25,796 bases of DNA from Salinarimonas sp052380005 (GCA_052380005.1 JBQTCJ010000066.1), one strand, 5' to 3'; counted from the first letter of the stretch, positions 8,112-20,062 are shown. The notes: generated by a model not told the origin, from the letters alone. Numbers and translations are program-made.

Positions 8112-8978
8112 TCAGCCGCTCGCGAGCGATCCGTCCCGTGCCAGCGCGATGTAGACCTCGCGCAGGCGCCGCGCGACGGGACCCGGCGTGCCGGTCCCGA
8201 TCGTCCGATCGTCGATCTTCACGATCGGCATCACGAAGGCGGAAGCCGAGGTGTAGAAGGCCTCCTTCGCCGCATGCGCCTCCTCCACGCTGAACAGCCG
8301 CTCCTCGACGACGAGCTGCATCTCGCGGGCGAGATGCATCACCGCGGTGCGCGTGATGCCCGGCAGGATGGCGTTCGACAGCGGCCGCGTGACGAGCCGG
8401 TCGTCGGCGGTGAGGATGAAGGCGGAGGAGGACGACCCCTCCGTCACCATCCCGTCCTCGACCATCCAGGCCTCGGCGACGCCGGCGCGGGCCGCTTCCT
8501 GCTTGGCGAGCACCTGCGCGAGGAGCGCCACCGACTTGATGTCGCGGCGCTTCCAGCGCAGGTCCGGCACCGTGACGACCGCGACGCCCGTCTCCGCCGC
8601 CGGCGCTCCGAGGATGCGCTTGGCCTGGGTGAACATCACGACCGTCGGCGCGGTGCCCTCGGGGGGGAAGGCGAAGTCGCGCTCGGCGACGCCGCGGGTG
8701 ACCTCGACGTAGACGAGCCCCTCGGCGAGGTCGTTGCGCCGGGCGAGCTCCCCCATGAGCCGCATCCATTCCTGGGAGGAGTAGGGGTTCGCGATCTCGA
8801 TCTCCCTCAGCGAGCGTTCGAGCCGCGCGAGATGCGCGGGCGCATCCACGAGCTTGCCGTCGACGATCGCGGCGACCTCGTAGATGCCGTCCGCGAACAG
8901 GAAGCCGCGGTCCATGATCGGGACGCGGGCCTCCTCGTAAGGGACGAAATCGCCGTTCAGGAAGACGGTGCGGGACAT
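8112..8978 (-). CDS. D-amino-acid (D-alanine-type) aminotransferase, PLP class IV
   Basis: Cytosolic fold-type IV PLP enzyme predicted to transfer the amino group between D-amino acids and 2-oxo acids. With the start at 8978 the product begins MSRTVFLNGDFVPYEEARV, as in the family, and has 288 residues. MDRGFLFADGIYEV (22-35) is the class IV signature near the N-terminus. K148 in RRDIKSVALLAQVLAKQEA is the PLP-binding lysine, and E180 in VTEGSSSSAF is the glutamate that pairs with the cofactor ring nitrogen. The RRDIKS context points to D-alanine transaminase rather than branched-chain transaminase. Two upstream Met codons in frame would only add an unlikely extension. It is divergent from a DHDPS-family lyase, perhaps in one catabolic unit with it; this is inference. 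Confidence 0.87.
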   Translation of the reverse strand: MSRTVFLNGDFVPYEEARVPIMDRGFLFADGIYEVAAIVDGKLVDAPAHLARLERSLREIEIANPYSSQEWMRLMGELARRNDLAEGLVYVEVTRGVAERDFAFPPEGTAPTVVMFTQAKRILGAPAAETGVAVVTVPDLRWKRRDIKSVALLAQVLAKQEAARAGVAEAWMVEDGMVTEGSSSSAFILTADDRLVTRPLSNAILPGITRTAVMHLAREMQLVVEERLFSVEEAHAAKEAFYTSASAFVMPIVKIDDRTIGTGTPGPVARRLREVYIALARDGSLASG

Positions 8979-9029
8979 CGGAGCCGGGCCTTTTCTCATC
9001 GTACGGTGAAGCCGCGACCACACCACGGC

Positions 9030-9087
9030 GGAGGCGCCTCCTGCAAGCGGGCCGAAACGCGCATGGGTGTGGGCGCGCTTGCGCGCC
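9030..9087. promoter_or_regulatory. Two palindromes in the divergent aminotransferase/lyase region
   Basis: GGAGGCGCCTCC (9030-9041) is a perfect 12-bp palindrome, and GGCGCGC-TT-GCGCGCC (9072-9087) has perfect 7-bp arms with a 2-base centre. Both lie between the two divergent starts at 8978 and 9190 and are candidate operator sites. Such palindromes are easy to form in GC-rich DNA, so support is weak. Confidence 0.3.
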
Positions 9088-9189
9088 TGCGCCCCTCGCC
9101 CTAGCGTGCGCGCCGTCCTTCACGCGCCGATGCGTGCGAGCCGGACCTCGCTCCGGCCGACTCAACCCCTCTTGCAGGAGCTCTCCCCC

Positions 9190-10125
9190 ATGCTCGACGC
9201 GTCCGCGAAAGGCGTCTACGTCATCGCCCCGACCCCCTTCCACGAGGACGGGCGCGTCGACGAGGCCTCGATCGACCGGATGACGGACTTCTTCGTCGGG
9301 GCGGGCGCCACCGGGATCACGGTGCTCGGCATGATGGGGGAGGCGCCCAAGCTCGACGCGGAGGAGGCGCTCGCCGTCGCGGCGCGGGTGATCGCGCGCG
9401 CGGGCGTGCCCGTCGTCGTCGGCGTGTCGGCGCCCGGCTTCGCGGCGATGCGCGGCCTGACCCGGGCGGTGATGGACGAGGGTGCCGCCGGCGTCATGAT
9501 CGCGCCGCCCGCCTCGCTGAAGACCGACGACCAGATCGTCGGCTACTACGCCAACGCCGCCGAGGCGATCGGCACGGACGTGCCCTTCGTCATCCAGGAC
9601 TACCCGCTCTCCACCGGCGTGGTGATGACGCCTGCCGTCATCCGCCGGATCGTCGCGGACAATCCCGGCGCGGTGATGCTCAAGCACGAGGACTGGCCTG
9701 GCCTCGACAAGATCTCCACGCTGCGGGGCTTCGAGCAGGACGGGTCGATGCGCCGGATCTCCATCCTGTGCGGCAACGGCGGCATGTTCCTCGACTTCGA
9801 GATGGCGCGCGGCGCCGACGGCGCCATGACGGGCTACGCCTTCCCGGACATGCTGGCGGACGTGGTGCGCCTGTCGGCGGCCGGCGAGCGCGAGGCGGCG
9901 CACGATCTCTTCGACGCCCACCTGCCCTACCTGCGGTACGAGCAGCAGCCCGGCGCGGGACTCGCCGTGCGCAAGTACGTGCTGATGCGCCGCGGCGTCA
10001 TCGCGAACGCGACTCTGCGCAAGCCCGGCGGCGGCGTTTCGGCGAAGGCGAAGGCGGAAGTCGACTACCTGCTCGCTCGCCTCGCGCGGCACGATCCCCG
10101 CGCCGGCGACCTGCGCCCGGCGTGA
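9190..10125 (+). CDS. Dihydrodipicolinate synthase / N-acetylneuraminate lyase family protein
   Basis: Predicted cytosolic class I aldolase-type TIM barrel of 311 residues. The Schiff-base lysine is K165 in AVMLKHEDW, and the partner tyrosine is Y138 in VIQDYPLSTG. The GxxGE loop reads GMMGE (48-51 region) instead of the GTTGE typical of true DapA, and an extra C-terminal segment follows about residue 290. It is therefore more likely a catabolic lyase or dehydratase acting on a 2-oxo acid than the lysine-biosynthesis enzyme. AGGAG at 9176-9180, nine bases upstream, supports the ATG at 9190; the open frame upstream of it is not coding. It diverges from a D-amino-acid aminotransferase. DHDPS-family members take part in hydroxyproline and sugar-acid breakdown; which applies here is unknown. 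Confidence 0.86.
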   Translation: MLDASAKGVYVIAPTPFHEDGRVDEASIDRMTDFFVGAGATGITVLGMMGEAPKLDAEEALAVAARVIARAGVPVVVGVSAPGFAAMRGLTRAVMDEGAAGVMIAPPASLKTDDQIVGYYANAAEAIGTDVPFVIQDYPLSTGVVMTPAVIRRIVADNPGAVMLKHEDWPGLDKISTLRGFEQDGSMRRISILCGNGGMFLDFEMARGADGAMTGYAFPDMLADVVRLSAAGEREAAHDLFDAHLPYLRYEQQPGAGLAVRKYVLMRRGVIANATLRKPGGGVSAKAKAEVDYLLARLARHDPRAGDLRPA

Positions 10126-10141
10126 TCGGCACGCGCGGCGA

Positions 10142-10159
10142 GCCCGCTCGCGTGCGGGC
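10142..10159 (+). terminator. Hairpin after the DHDPS-family gene
   Basis: GCCCGC / GCGGGC stem (6 bp) with a 6-base loop, 16 bases past the stop at 10125. It lacks a T-run. It could end transcription before the next gene or be a chance GC hairpin. Confidence 0.25.
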
Positions 10160-10233
10160 GCGCCGCAGGGCGGGCGCGGAACCGGCGCCGTCGCGGGCCC
10201 GTTGCCCGGGCGCAGACACTCGGGAGATCCGCG

Positions 10234-10953
10234 TTGAGACACTCCGCGTCGCGACACGCCTCGACATCGCCTCTCGCGCTCGCGCGCGCCGCCGCCGTCG
10301 CGCTGCCGGCCGTCCTCGCCGCGCCGGCGCTCGCCCAGGAGCCGGCTCAGGAAACGTCCCGGGAATTCGCGCAGCAACCGGCCGCGCAGGACGCGATCGA
10401 TTCGGGCGACGCCCGCACCCCGGAGGCCGCGCCGTTCACGCCGAAGGACGCGGCGGCGCGCATCGCCCCGCAGACGCAGCTCGACTGGCGCACGCTCGAG
10501 GACCTCGACGCGCCGACCTATCTCGGCCGCCTCGCCGCGCTCGACGCGCTCGCCGTGTCGGCCTCCGAACGCGTGCTCGCGCGCGACCCGCGCCGACGCA
10601 CGACCGACGTCGCCCGCGACATCCTCGCGGCGCACGAGGCCGGTCGCGGCATCGTGGCGGAAACGCTTCCCGAGGACGTGGAGGTGGCACCGATGGCGCT
10701 GCCCGCCGATGTCGCGGCCATGGACGCGCTCGCAGCGGCGACGCGCGCGATCGATTTCGAGGAGATCTACGTCGACGCGATGATCGAAGCCCACCGGGAG
10801 GCCGTCGGGTTGACGAGCTTCTACCGGCGCTTCGGCTCGGACGAGGCGGTGCGCGAGCTCGCCCGGCGCATCCTGCCCATGCTCGAGGCCTCCCTCTACC
10901 AGGCGGTCACGATCCGCCAGGAGCTCGTCGCCGAGTTCATCGCCGACGGCTGA
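10234..10953 (+). CDS. Exported DUF4142-like protein
   Basis: Predicted exported protein of 239 residues beginning at a TTG, with GGGAG seven bases upstream. The N-terminus has basic residues, then a hydrophobic run ending VLAAPALA-QE, a good Sec cleavage site. A Gln/Glu/Ala-rich linker follows. The rest is mostly helical. It shows the DUF4142 ferritin-like pattern: a first helix near DAPTYLGRLAALDALAVSASERVLARDP, then YVDAMIEAHREAVGL and a final LEASLYQAVTIRQELV. Metal-binding residues typical of true ferritins are not obvious. DUF4142 proteins are periplasmic or outer-envelope proteins of unknown function. The family assignment is tentative. It sits alone between the lyase and the convergent response regulator. 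Confidence 0.75.
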   Translation: MRHSASRHASTSPLALARAAAVALPAVLAAPALAQEPAQETSREFAQQPAAQDAIDSGDARTPEAAPFTPKDAAARIAPQTQLDWRTLEDLDAPTYLGRLAALDALAVSASERVLARDPRRRTTDVARDILAAHEAGRGIVAETLPEDVEVAPMALPADVAAMDALAAATRAIDFEEIYVDAMIEAHREAVGLTSFYRRFGSDEAVRELARRILPMLEASLYQAVTIRQELVAEFIADG

Positions 10954-10987
10954 CGCGGCCCGCGCCGACCGCCCTCCGCCGCCCGCT

Positions 10988-11350
10988 TCAGTGTCGCGGC
11001 AGCGCGGCGAGGATCGCGTCCTCGCGATAGGGCTTGGCGACGAAGCGGGCGCTGCGCAGGCTCTCCGGCAGGTCGCTCGGGCGCGCGGCCGAGACGAAGG
11101 CGAAGGGAACGCCGCGCTCGCCGAGCGCCTGGGCGATGCCGAAGCTCTTGCCGTCGGTGAGATCGATGTCGAGCAGCGCGAACTCGACCCGTGCGACGTC
11201 GACCTGCGTCGCCAGCATGCGGCTCGCCGCCGCCGCGCTGTCGCACACGCCGACGACCTCGTGCCCGTTGTTCTCGACGATCGCCTGAAGGTCCAGTGCG
11301 ATCAGCGGGTTGTCTTCGCAGATCAGGATACGCACGCTCACGTCACTCAC
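10988..11350 (-). CDS. Single-domain response regulator (CheY-like)
   Basis: A 120-residue stand-alone receiver domain with no output domain. Acidic pocket residues are E12/D13 in ICEDN, the phosphoacceptor is D61 in FALLDIDLTDG, and the conserved lysine is K109 or near it in FVAKPYRED. S88-region FVSAARP supplies the usual Ser/Thr position. It starts at a GTG (11350). It lies on the same strand as the TadG-like and REC-kinase genes but after a 195-base gap with a near-CtrA site, so it probably has its own promoter. It could accept phosphate from the kinases encoded nearby, or serve as a phosphate sink; partner choice is inference. Confidence 0.88.
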   Translation of the reverse strand: MSDVSVRILICEDNPLIALDLQAIVENNGHEVVGVCDSAAAASRMLATQVDVARVEFALLDIDLTDGKSFGIAQALGERGVPFAFVSAARPSDLPESLRSARFVAKPYREDAILAALPRH

Positions 11351-11473
11351 CTCGTCCCGCTCTCGTCCCCTACGGCGGAACGCCTCTCCATGGAACCGTC
11401 GTGTCGGCTCAACCGAGCGCGCGGATCGCAGTTCCCGATCGTTCGATCTTTAGGCGAAGTCGAGCGATCGTGG

Positions 11474-11488
11474 TTAACCATTTCTTAC
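11474..11488 (+). promoter_or_regulatory. Near-consensus CtrA-type site
   Basis: TTAACCATTTCTTAC fits TTAA-N7-TTAA at 7 of 8 fixed positions. It lies in the 195-bp gap before the single-domain response regulator and after the TadG-like gene, 124 bases from the regulator's GTG. Confidence 0.3.
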
Positions 11489-11545
11489 TGCAGGCATCGC
11501 CGAGCTCTGCGGATCATTCCCGCACGACGACGACGATAAGCCACG

Positions 11546-12814
11546 CTATTGGGACAGGATGACGTCTCCCGTCGGGCCGACCCCCTCCGGAACGGGAATG
11601 TCGGTGGCGTTGTAGTCGGTGTTGAGCTTGAGCACCGGGCCCGCGGAGAGCTCCAGCCGCCGCGCGACGATCACCGTGTAGGCGGATTCGTCGGCGACCG
11701 CGCGGTCCGCGTCCACGAGGAGGTCGCCACGGGGCAGGTAGATCGTACCGAGCAGCGTGCGGGCGTCGTCGCTCGTGATCTTGAAGTCGCGCCCCTCCTC
11801 CGCGGCGCGGTCCTGGAAGAACAGGATGCCGGCCAGCGCACCGTCGCGCATGGCGCTCAGGTCGATGTGCGATCGCTTGCGGAAATCGATCGCGGCGTTC
11901 TTGCCGGTGAAGTAGAAGCTCGTGTAGCGGCCGTCGAGGGCACCGTCGTCCACGCGCAGCTCACCATCCTTTATGACGTAGAGGCCCGAGCCGAGGTTGA
12001 CCCGCGCCCCCTGGCTGATGCGGATGCCGCCGCAATAGACGCCCGGGAGCAGGTAGGTGTCGGAACGGATGTCGAGGTTCTGGTAGTCGCAGGCGCCGAC
12101 CGGCGGCGCCGCGCGCCCGGCCAGCGGGTCGGGAATCGGCGGGCACTCCGTGCGCGGGGTGGGCACGAAGGCCGTGCCGCGCCCGAAATGACCGCCCGCG
12201 GAGCAGATCAGCGCGGCGTTCAGCTTCGCGTCGTCGTCGATGCGCAGGGCCTGCATGTGCGTCGAGTTCGTGAACACGCCGCAGCGCTGCGCATCCATCG
12301 CCGCCCGCTTCTCGAGGTGCAGCGCCTTCGCGCCCGTCGCATCGAGCGTCACGACGCAGACCGGCGCGCTGCCGCTGAGCTGGGCGGTCGCGCTGACGGC
12401 GACCTGCGCGAAGGCATCGGTGACGACGCGGCTGAAGACGCGCGTGAGCGGGACGGCGATGTCGATGCGCACCGAGTGGCCCCGGGAATCGATTGCGGCG
12501 TCCACCAGCGCCGCGTCGGGATCGAAGCCGCGGGCGGCGATCGCGGCGCGCGCCGCCGTCTCGGCGCCGGCCTCGAGCTGGTCGGCGGGCGTGTTGGCGA
12601 GCCGCATCTCGCGCGCGGCGGCGATCGCCGCGGTGTCCGCCGCCGCCTGCAACGAGGTGCGCGCGCCGTACCAGCTCGTCGCGTCCACGGCGAGACCGGC
12701 CGCGCCGAGAAGCGGCACGACCGCGAGGCTGAAGACGACCACCACGCTGCCGGCCTCGTCGGCGAGCCGCCGACGCAGCACCGCGAAGCGGCTCGACACC
12801 CATTCGCCCATCAT
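11546..12814 (-). CDS. TadG-like pilus-assembly / secreted protein
   Basis: A 422-residue protein with the Tad-locus N-terminus: basic residues, then DEAGSVVVVFSLAVVPLLGAAGLAVD (about 19-44), which contains one membrane helix, followed by YGARTSLQAAADTAAIAAA (49-67), the usual start of TadG-like proteins. The long C-terminal part is extracytoplasmic, with several Cys residues (for example in VCVVTL, RCGVF, ICSAGG, ECPP and YCGG) that could form disulfides. It has Gly/Asp-rich stretches suggesting beta structure. Related proteins help assemble Flp pili or are adhesin-like. Its ATG overlaps the stop of the upstream REC-histidine kinase (ATGA), so the two should be co-translated. No other tad genes are visible, so it is an isolated or duplicated member. 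Confidence 0.8.
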   Translation of the reverse strand: MMGEWVSSRFAVLRRRLADEAGSVVVVFSLAVVPLLGAAGLAVDATSWYGARTSLQAAADTAAIAAAREMRLANTPADQLEAGAETAARAAIAARGFDPDAALVDAAIDSRGHSVRIDIAVPLTRVFSRVVTDAFAQVAVSATAQLSGSAPVCVVTLDATGAKALHLEKRAAMDAQRCGVFTNSTHMQALRIDDDAKLNAALICSAGGHFGRGTAFVPTPRTECPPIPDPLAGRAAPPVGACDYQNLDIRSDTYLLPGVYCGGIRISQGARVNLGSGLYVIKDGELRVDDGALDGRYTSFYFTGKNAAIDFRKRSHIDLSAMRDGALAGILFFQDRAAEEGRDFKITSDDARTLLGTIYLPRGDLLVDADRAVADESAYTVIVARRLELSAGPVLKLNTDYNATDIPVPEGVGPTGDVILSQ

Positions 12815-13992
12815 TCGGCGGCCTCCCTGGGCAGGCCGGCCGCGTCGAGACGAGCGACCGGCAGGACGATGCGTGCGGCGAGCCCCCGGCCGGGGGCCGA
12901 GTCGAGGACGAGCCGCCCGCCGCTGAGCTCGGCGATGCGCCGCGCCGTCGGCAGGCCCAGGCCGAGCCCGCCGGCGCGGCGGACGAGGGCGTTCTCCGCC
13001 TGCAGGAAGGGCTGCGTGCAGCGAGCGAGGGTCTCCGGGTCGAGCCCGGGTCCGTCGTCGGCGACGCCGAGCACGACGTCGTCGCCCTCCGCATGCGCCG
13101 TCAGCCGCACCCGCCCGCCGCGGGGCGCGTGCGCAAGCGCGTTGGCGACCAGCTCGTCGAGCGCCTTGGCGAGGAGGTGCGGATCCACCTCGACGGCGAG
13201 GGCGGGATCGGCATCCGCCTGCAGCGCCACGCCGACGGCCTCCGCTGCACGGCGCCGACGGTGGACCCCGTCCTCCACGAGGTCGGCCGCGAGCAGGTGC
13301 TCGGGCACGACGGCGACGGTGCCCGCCGACATCTGCGCGAAGGTGAAGACGCGCTGGAGCGTATCGTTGAGGCCGCGCGCCGCGGCGATGACGCCGTCGA
13401 GATAGGCGCGCGGGTCGGAGTCGGGGTCGAGCGCGGCCTGGAGCAGCTCGGAATAGCCGATGATCGCGTTGAGCGGCGTGCGGGTCTCGTGCTGGAGGAG
13501 GGCGAGCAGGCTCTCCTTGAGACGATCCGCCTCCTCCGCCCGCGCCCGCGCCTCGCGGGTGGTCGCCTCCATCCGAGCCGCGCGCAGGACATAGCGCAGC
13601 TGGTAGCCGAGGAGCCGCCAGTTGACGGGCTTGGCGGCGAACGAGGTGGCGCCGACCTCGTAGGCACGGTCGATCGCGAACATGTCGTCGCGGCTCGTGA
13701 TCACGACGACGGGGAGATTCCGCATCCTAGGATCGCGCCGCATTTCCGCGAGAAGCCCGAAGCCGTTCATCCGGGGCATCTCGAGGTCGCACAGAACGAT
13801 ATCGAACCGGGCGTCCCGCCGCAGGATCGCGAGCGCCTCCTCGCCGTCGCCGGCCGTCACGACCTCACCGCCCGGATGGTCGAGATGCCCGACCGCGATC
13901 TCACGCATGATCGGGTCGTCGTCCACCACGAGGAGGCGCGTCGGGCTGTCGAACACGTAGAGAAAACCCGCGTTTGTCTTGCCGAGAAGCAT
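12811..13992 (-). CDS. REC-histidine kinase (receiver at N-terminus, no sensor domain)
   Basis: A 393-residue cytosolic two-component protein. The receiver domain (about 18-135) has acidic residues DDD at 24-26, phosphoacceptor D69 in VLCDLEMPRMNG, and K121 in AKPVN. A short coiled linker (about 140-160) is followed by the HisKA helix with H168 in LLQHETRTPLNAIIG. The ATPase domain has N284 in DELVANALAHAP, DDGPG at 312-316 and GGLGLGL at 341-347. There is no membrane helix or input domain, so its activity is probably set by phosphorylation of its own receiver by another kinase. Its stop overlaps the TadG-like start (ATGA). It diverges from the large hybrid kinase, whose HPt domain is a possible phosphate donor; this link is inferred from position only. 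Confidence 0.9.
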   Translation of the reverse strand: MLLGKTNAGFLYVFDSPTRLLVVDDDPIMREIAVGHLDHPGGEVVTAGDGEEALAILRRDARFDIVLCDLEMPRMNGFGLLAEMRRDPRMRNLPVVVITSRDDMFAIDRAYEVGATSFAAKPVNWRLLGYQLRYVLRAARMEATTREARARAEEADRLKESLLALLQHETRTPLNAIIGYSELLQAALDPDSDPRAYLDGVIAAARGLNDTLQRVFTFAQMSAGTVAVVPEHLLAADLVEDGVHRRRRAAEAVGVALQADADPALAVEVDPHLLAKALDELVANALAHAPRGGRVRLTAHAEGDDVVLGVADDGPGLDPETLARCTQPFLQAENALVRRAGGLGLGLPTARRIAELSGGRLVLDSAPGRGLAARIVLPVARLDAAGLPREAAE

Positions 13993-14138
13993 CGGTTCCG
14001 CCCTTCCTGGACGATGACCTTTAGGCGCAATCCCTGAATGGCGGATTAAATCGGTTAGTTAAGCCCGCACTTACTCATTCGCCGCCATAGTCGCGCGCAG
14101 AGACCAGCGTGTAGACGCTCGGACGCGGGAGTGGTCAC

Positions 14139-16913
<2,775 letters not shown>

Positions 16914-19492
16914 CGTTGCCGGCGATGCTCTCGACGGCCTCGTCCGCCGTCGCGACCTGGTGCGCGGCGGCGGGCGCGGCGCTCGTCGTCGCACGTTCGG
17001 CCAGGATGTGGAGCGGCGGCGCCGTCCCGGTCTTGCCTTCGCCGGCGTAGAGCGTGAGGTGCGGGAACGGGATCTCGATCCCGCGCTCGTCGAAGACCTG
17101 CTTCACCACCTCCAGGTAGGCACGCCCCGTGCCCCATTGCTTGCCGGGAGCGGTCTTGATCCGCCCGCGGACGACGACCGCGGAGTCCGCCAGCGCCTCC
17201 ACCCCCATGAGCTCGAACGGGCCGAGGATGTTCGCGCCGTGATCCTCCGAGCGCGTCAGCAGGTCGAAGGCGTCCTGCATGGCCTGCTTCACCTCGGCGA
17301 CGTTCTCGCGATAGGCGACGCCGATGTCGGCGACGTAGTAGGCGAAGTGGCGCATCATGTTGGAGACGCTGTCGACGCTCGAGAACGGCACCACGTGGTA
17401 GGTGCCCTGCAGGTCCCGGATCGACACCGAGCGGATGGTCAGCCGCTCGACCACGCCGGAGATGCCGCCCGCCGAAACGACGTCACCCTCGTTCATGGCG
17501 TTCTCCAGCTGGATGAACACGCCGGTGATGACGTCCTGCACGAGCTTCTGCGCGCCGAAGCCGACCGCGAGGCCGACGACGCCGGCTCCCGCCAGCAGCG
17601 GCCCGACGTTCACGCCGAGCTCGGCCAGAACCATGATCGCGATGACGACGACGAGCGTCACCGTGAAGGCGTTGCGGAAGAGCGCCAAGAGCGTGCGCTC
17701 GCGGGCCGTGGGCGGCGTGCCGTAGTCCGGGTTGAGGCGGTACTCGACCCAGGACGAGACGAGGATGTAGAGAGCGATCCCCACGAGCACGAGCAGGAAG
17801 GCCGAGATCAGCGACGTCGTCACCGCGAGCCCCACGCCCGTGGAGGCCCAGGAGAGGAAGTCGAACAGCTCCCACGCCTGCGCCACCGCAACGAGGATGC
17901 CGACGAGCACGACGAGCCGGATCACATGCAGAATCTTGGGCACGAAGGCGTTGAGACGCGACTCGAGCAGCGGAAGACGCTGCTTCACGTCGGGCGACAG
18001 GCGGATGCCCCCCGTCATGAAGCGCGACAGCAGCATCGCGATGCCCACCCCCACGGCGATGGCGATCGCGCTCTCGACCGTCGCCGAGAGCATGTAGGTC
18101 AGCGCCTCTCGCGGGCGCGTCGTCCAGATGAAGAACAGGGCGACGAAATAGACGATCGCGAGCACGTGCCAGACCCGCGCCAGCGCCGCCATGAAGCGCG
18201 CGGTGGCGTCGTTCTGGCCGTTGACGGCCCGGCGCAGCATGATGCGGCGCACGGCATCGCGGTTCTGCAGCGTCACGAGCACGCCGACGAGGCACGCGGC
18301 GAGGATCGCGAGCGTGCGGATCGCCTGGCCCGCCGCGAAGGAGACGCTCCAGGAGGCGATCGGCGCGACGAAGAGGAAGGCGTAGGCCACGATCGAGGTG
18401 ATGCGGCCGATCCAGAAGTACCAGTATGCGGCGGCCGTGTCCGAGATCGCCTGCACGATGCGCAGGCTTCCCCGGTTCGGCCGCAGCACCGCGCGCACGC
18501 CGAGCTTGATCACCTCGGCCATGACGAAGGCGTTGAGGAAGAGCTGCTGGTTCAGCGCGTTCATCCCCGTCGGGCCCCAGTTCACCGCGACGAACGTGCC
18601 GATGGCCCACGCGGCGGCGAGCGCCAGCGCCTCGACGAGGAAGGTCGCGACCGACAGCACGATGCGCCCGATGACGTTGCCCGTCTGCCGATGGCGGGCG
18701 AAGCGGTCGCCCAGCCGGCTCGCGAACCAGCGCAGCAGGAGGTAGCTGCCGACCGTCACGGCAATGACGAGGCCGAGCCCGGTGACGATCCGCCCGAGCC
18801 GCTCGACGTCCCCTGCATCGACGTCGCGCCACAGGGCGCTGACGGTGTCGAGCGCGCGCCCGGTAACGGCGAAGAAGCCGGCGACCTGCTCGGCGACGGC
18901 GCGGGTCTGCTCCGCGATCAGCGTCGCGAAGGGCAGTGGCGCCTCCTCCTGCGCCGCAGCGGCGGCCGCGACGGCGTCCCCGGCCGGTGTGGTGGCGGCG
19001 AGTGCCTCGAGCAGGCGCGCCCGCGCCGCGTCATCGGCGAGGACTGCGCGGAGCGCCTCGATCTCCGGGGACAGAGCCGCGTCCGTCGGCTCGCCGGCCG
19101 GCGCCTCGTCCGCCGGCGCCTCCTCCTGCGCCGCGATGCCGGGGATGGCGAGACCGGGGACCTGCGCCCGCGCGGCAGCGCCGAGCAGCACCACGATGGC
19201 GAGCGCCAGCGAGATCACGAGGGCGATGGTCGCCAGGCGCGTATGCGAGCGAATGAAGACGATGAGCGACGAGTGCTGGCGCATGATCCAGGGGAGGGCT
19301 TCGGACGGGGGAAGAGTGCCGCGCGGGGCGGATGTGCCGCCGAATCCCGGCGCCACGCGCCGCACTATAGGGAAATCGCCCCGGGGGGAAACCGCCCACC
19401 GGTCGGGTGCCCGACGGCCCGCCCGCCGGCCCGGCGCCGCCGCCGAAATTTCGCCCGTCCCCTCAAGGACTCCTGCCGCGTCGTGAGGGCGA

Positions 19493-20062
19493 TCACGGAC
19501 CCGTGAACACGATCGCGAAGCCGTCCGGCGTGTGCCGCACGACCCGCGCCGGCAGGCCGCCCAGGCGCACCGGCGCGCCGAGGCCCGGCCGCAGCGGCGA
19601 GGCCAGCCGGGCGCCTCCGAAGGAGAGATCCGCGACCGCCACGGGGGCGATCTCCGGCGGCTCGTCGATGACGGTGAGCGTCGCGGTGGCGGGCGGCGGC
19701 AGGCCGCGGGGATGCGCGCGCAGCTCCGTGCGTCGTCCCTCGAGCCGCTCCTCGAGCCAGACCAGGGCTGCCGTCCGTCCCTCGCGCCCCTCCCGCTCGA
19801 ACGCGACGGCGACGCCGTCCTCGACGAACCGCACCACCCGCCCCCGGGCGACGCCGATCTCGGCCATCGCCAGCGTCAGGATCTCGCCTTCGAGGACGGG
19901 AGCGGCGGTCGCGAGCACGGCGCCGTCCGGGGAGACGCAGCGCGTCTCGCCCGCGAACGCCGTGCCGTCGCCGAGCACGATTCGGCACGGCAGCGCCAGC
20001 GCGAGCCGCTCGCCGCGGCGGCGGTCGACGTGGAAGAGGGAATAGGCCTGATCGAGCCGCAT
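19493..20062 (-). CDS. Protein with two PilZ-like domains (putative c-di-GMP receptor)
   Basis: A 189-residue soluble protein that reads as two PilZ halves. The first (about 12-95) has RRGER (15-19) fitting RxxxR, and CVSPDG (42-47) where the expected D/N of (D/N)xSxxG is Cys. The second (about 112-189) has RAHPR (115-119) and DLSFGG (145-150), both complete motifs. PilZ domains bind cyclic di-GMP and pass the signal to partner proteins, so the second half may be competent and the first altered. There is no catalytic, membrane or GGDEF/EAL part. It lies downstream of lutC on the same strand after a hairpin, and upstream of the channel gene. Pilus or envelope control fits the TadG-like gene nearby, but this is inference. 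Confidence 0.78.
   Translation of the reverse strand: MRLDQAYSLFHVDRRRGERLALALPCRIVLGDGTAFAGETRCVSPDGAVLATAAPVLEGEILTLAMAEIGVARGRVVRFVEDGVAVAFEREGREGRTAALVWLEERLEGRRTELRAHPRGLPPPATATLTVIDEPPEIAPVAVADLSFGGARLASPLRPGLGAPVRLGGLPARVVRHTPDGFAIVFTGP

Noticed and set aside
7972..10794. 940-codon minus-strand open frame across the aminotransferase and lyase genes
   Set aside because: It crosses several genes with recognised motifs in other frames and has no domain of its own.
14045..14063. CtrA site in the gap between the two divergent kinase genes
   Set aside because: The two TTAA halves are separated by nine bases rather than seven, and no overlapping register gives the correct spacing.
19402..19415. 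GTCGGG-TG-CCCGAC as a terminator for the PilZ gene
   Set aside because: The loop is only two bases, the stem is short and it lies well past the stop with no T-run. GC-rich DNA gives such hairpins by chance.
16960..19506. 848-codon plus-strand open frame opposite the MscS gene
   Set aside because: Its His/Arg/Asp-rich translation is an antisense image; the minus strand encodes a clear multi-helix channel.
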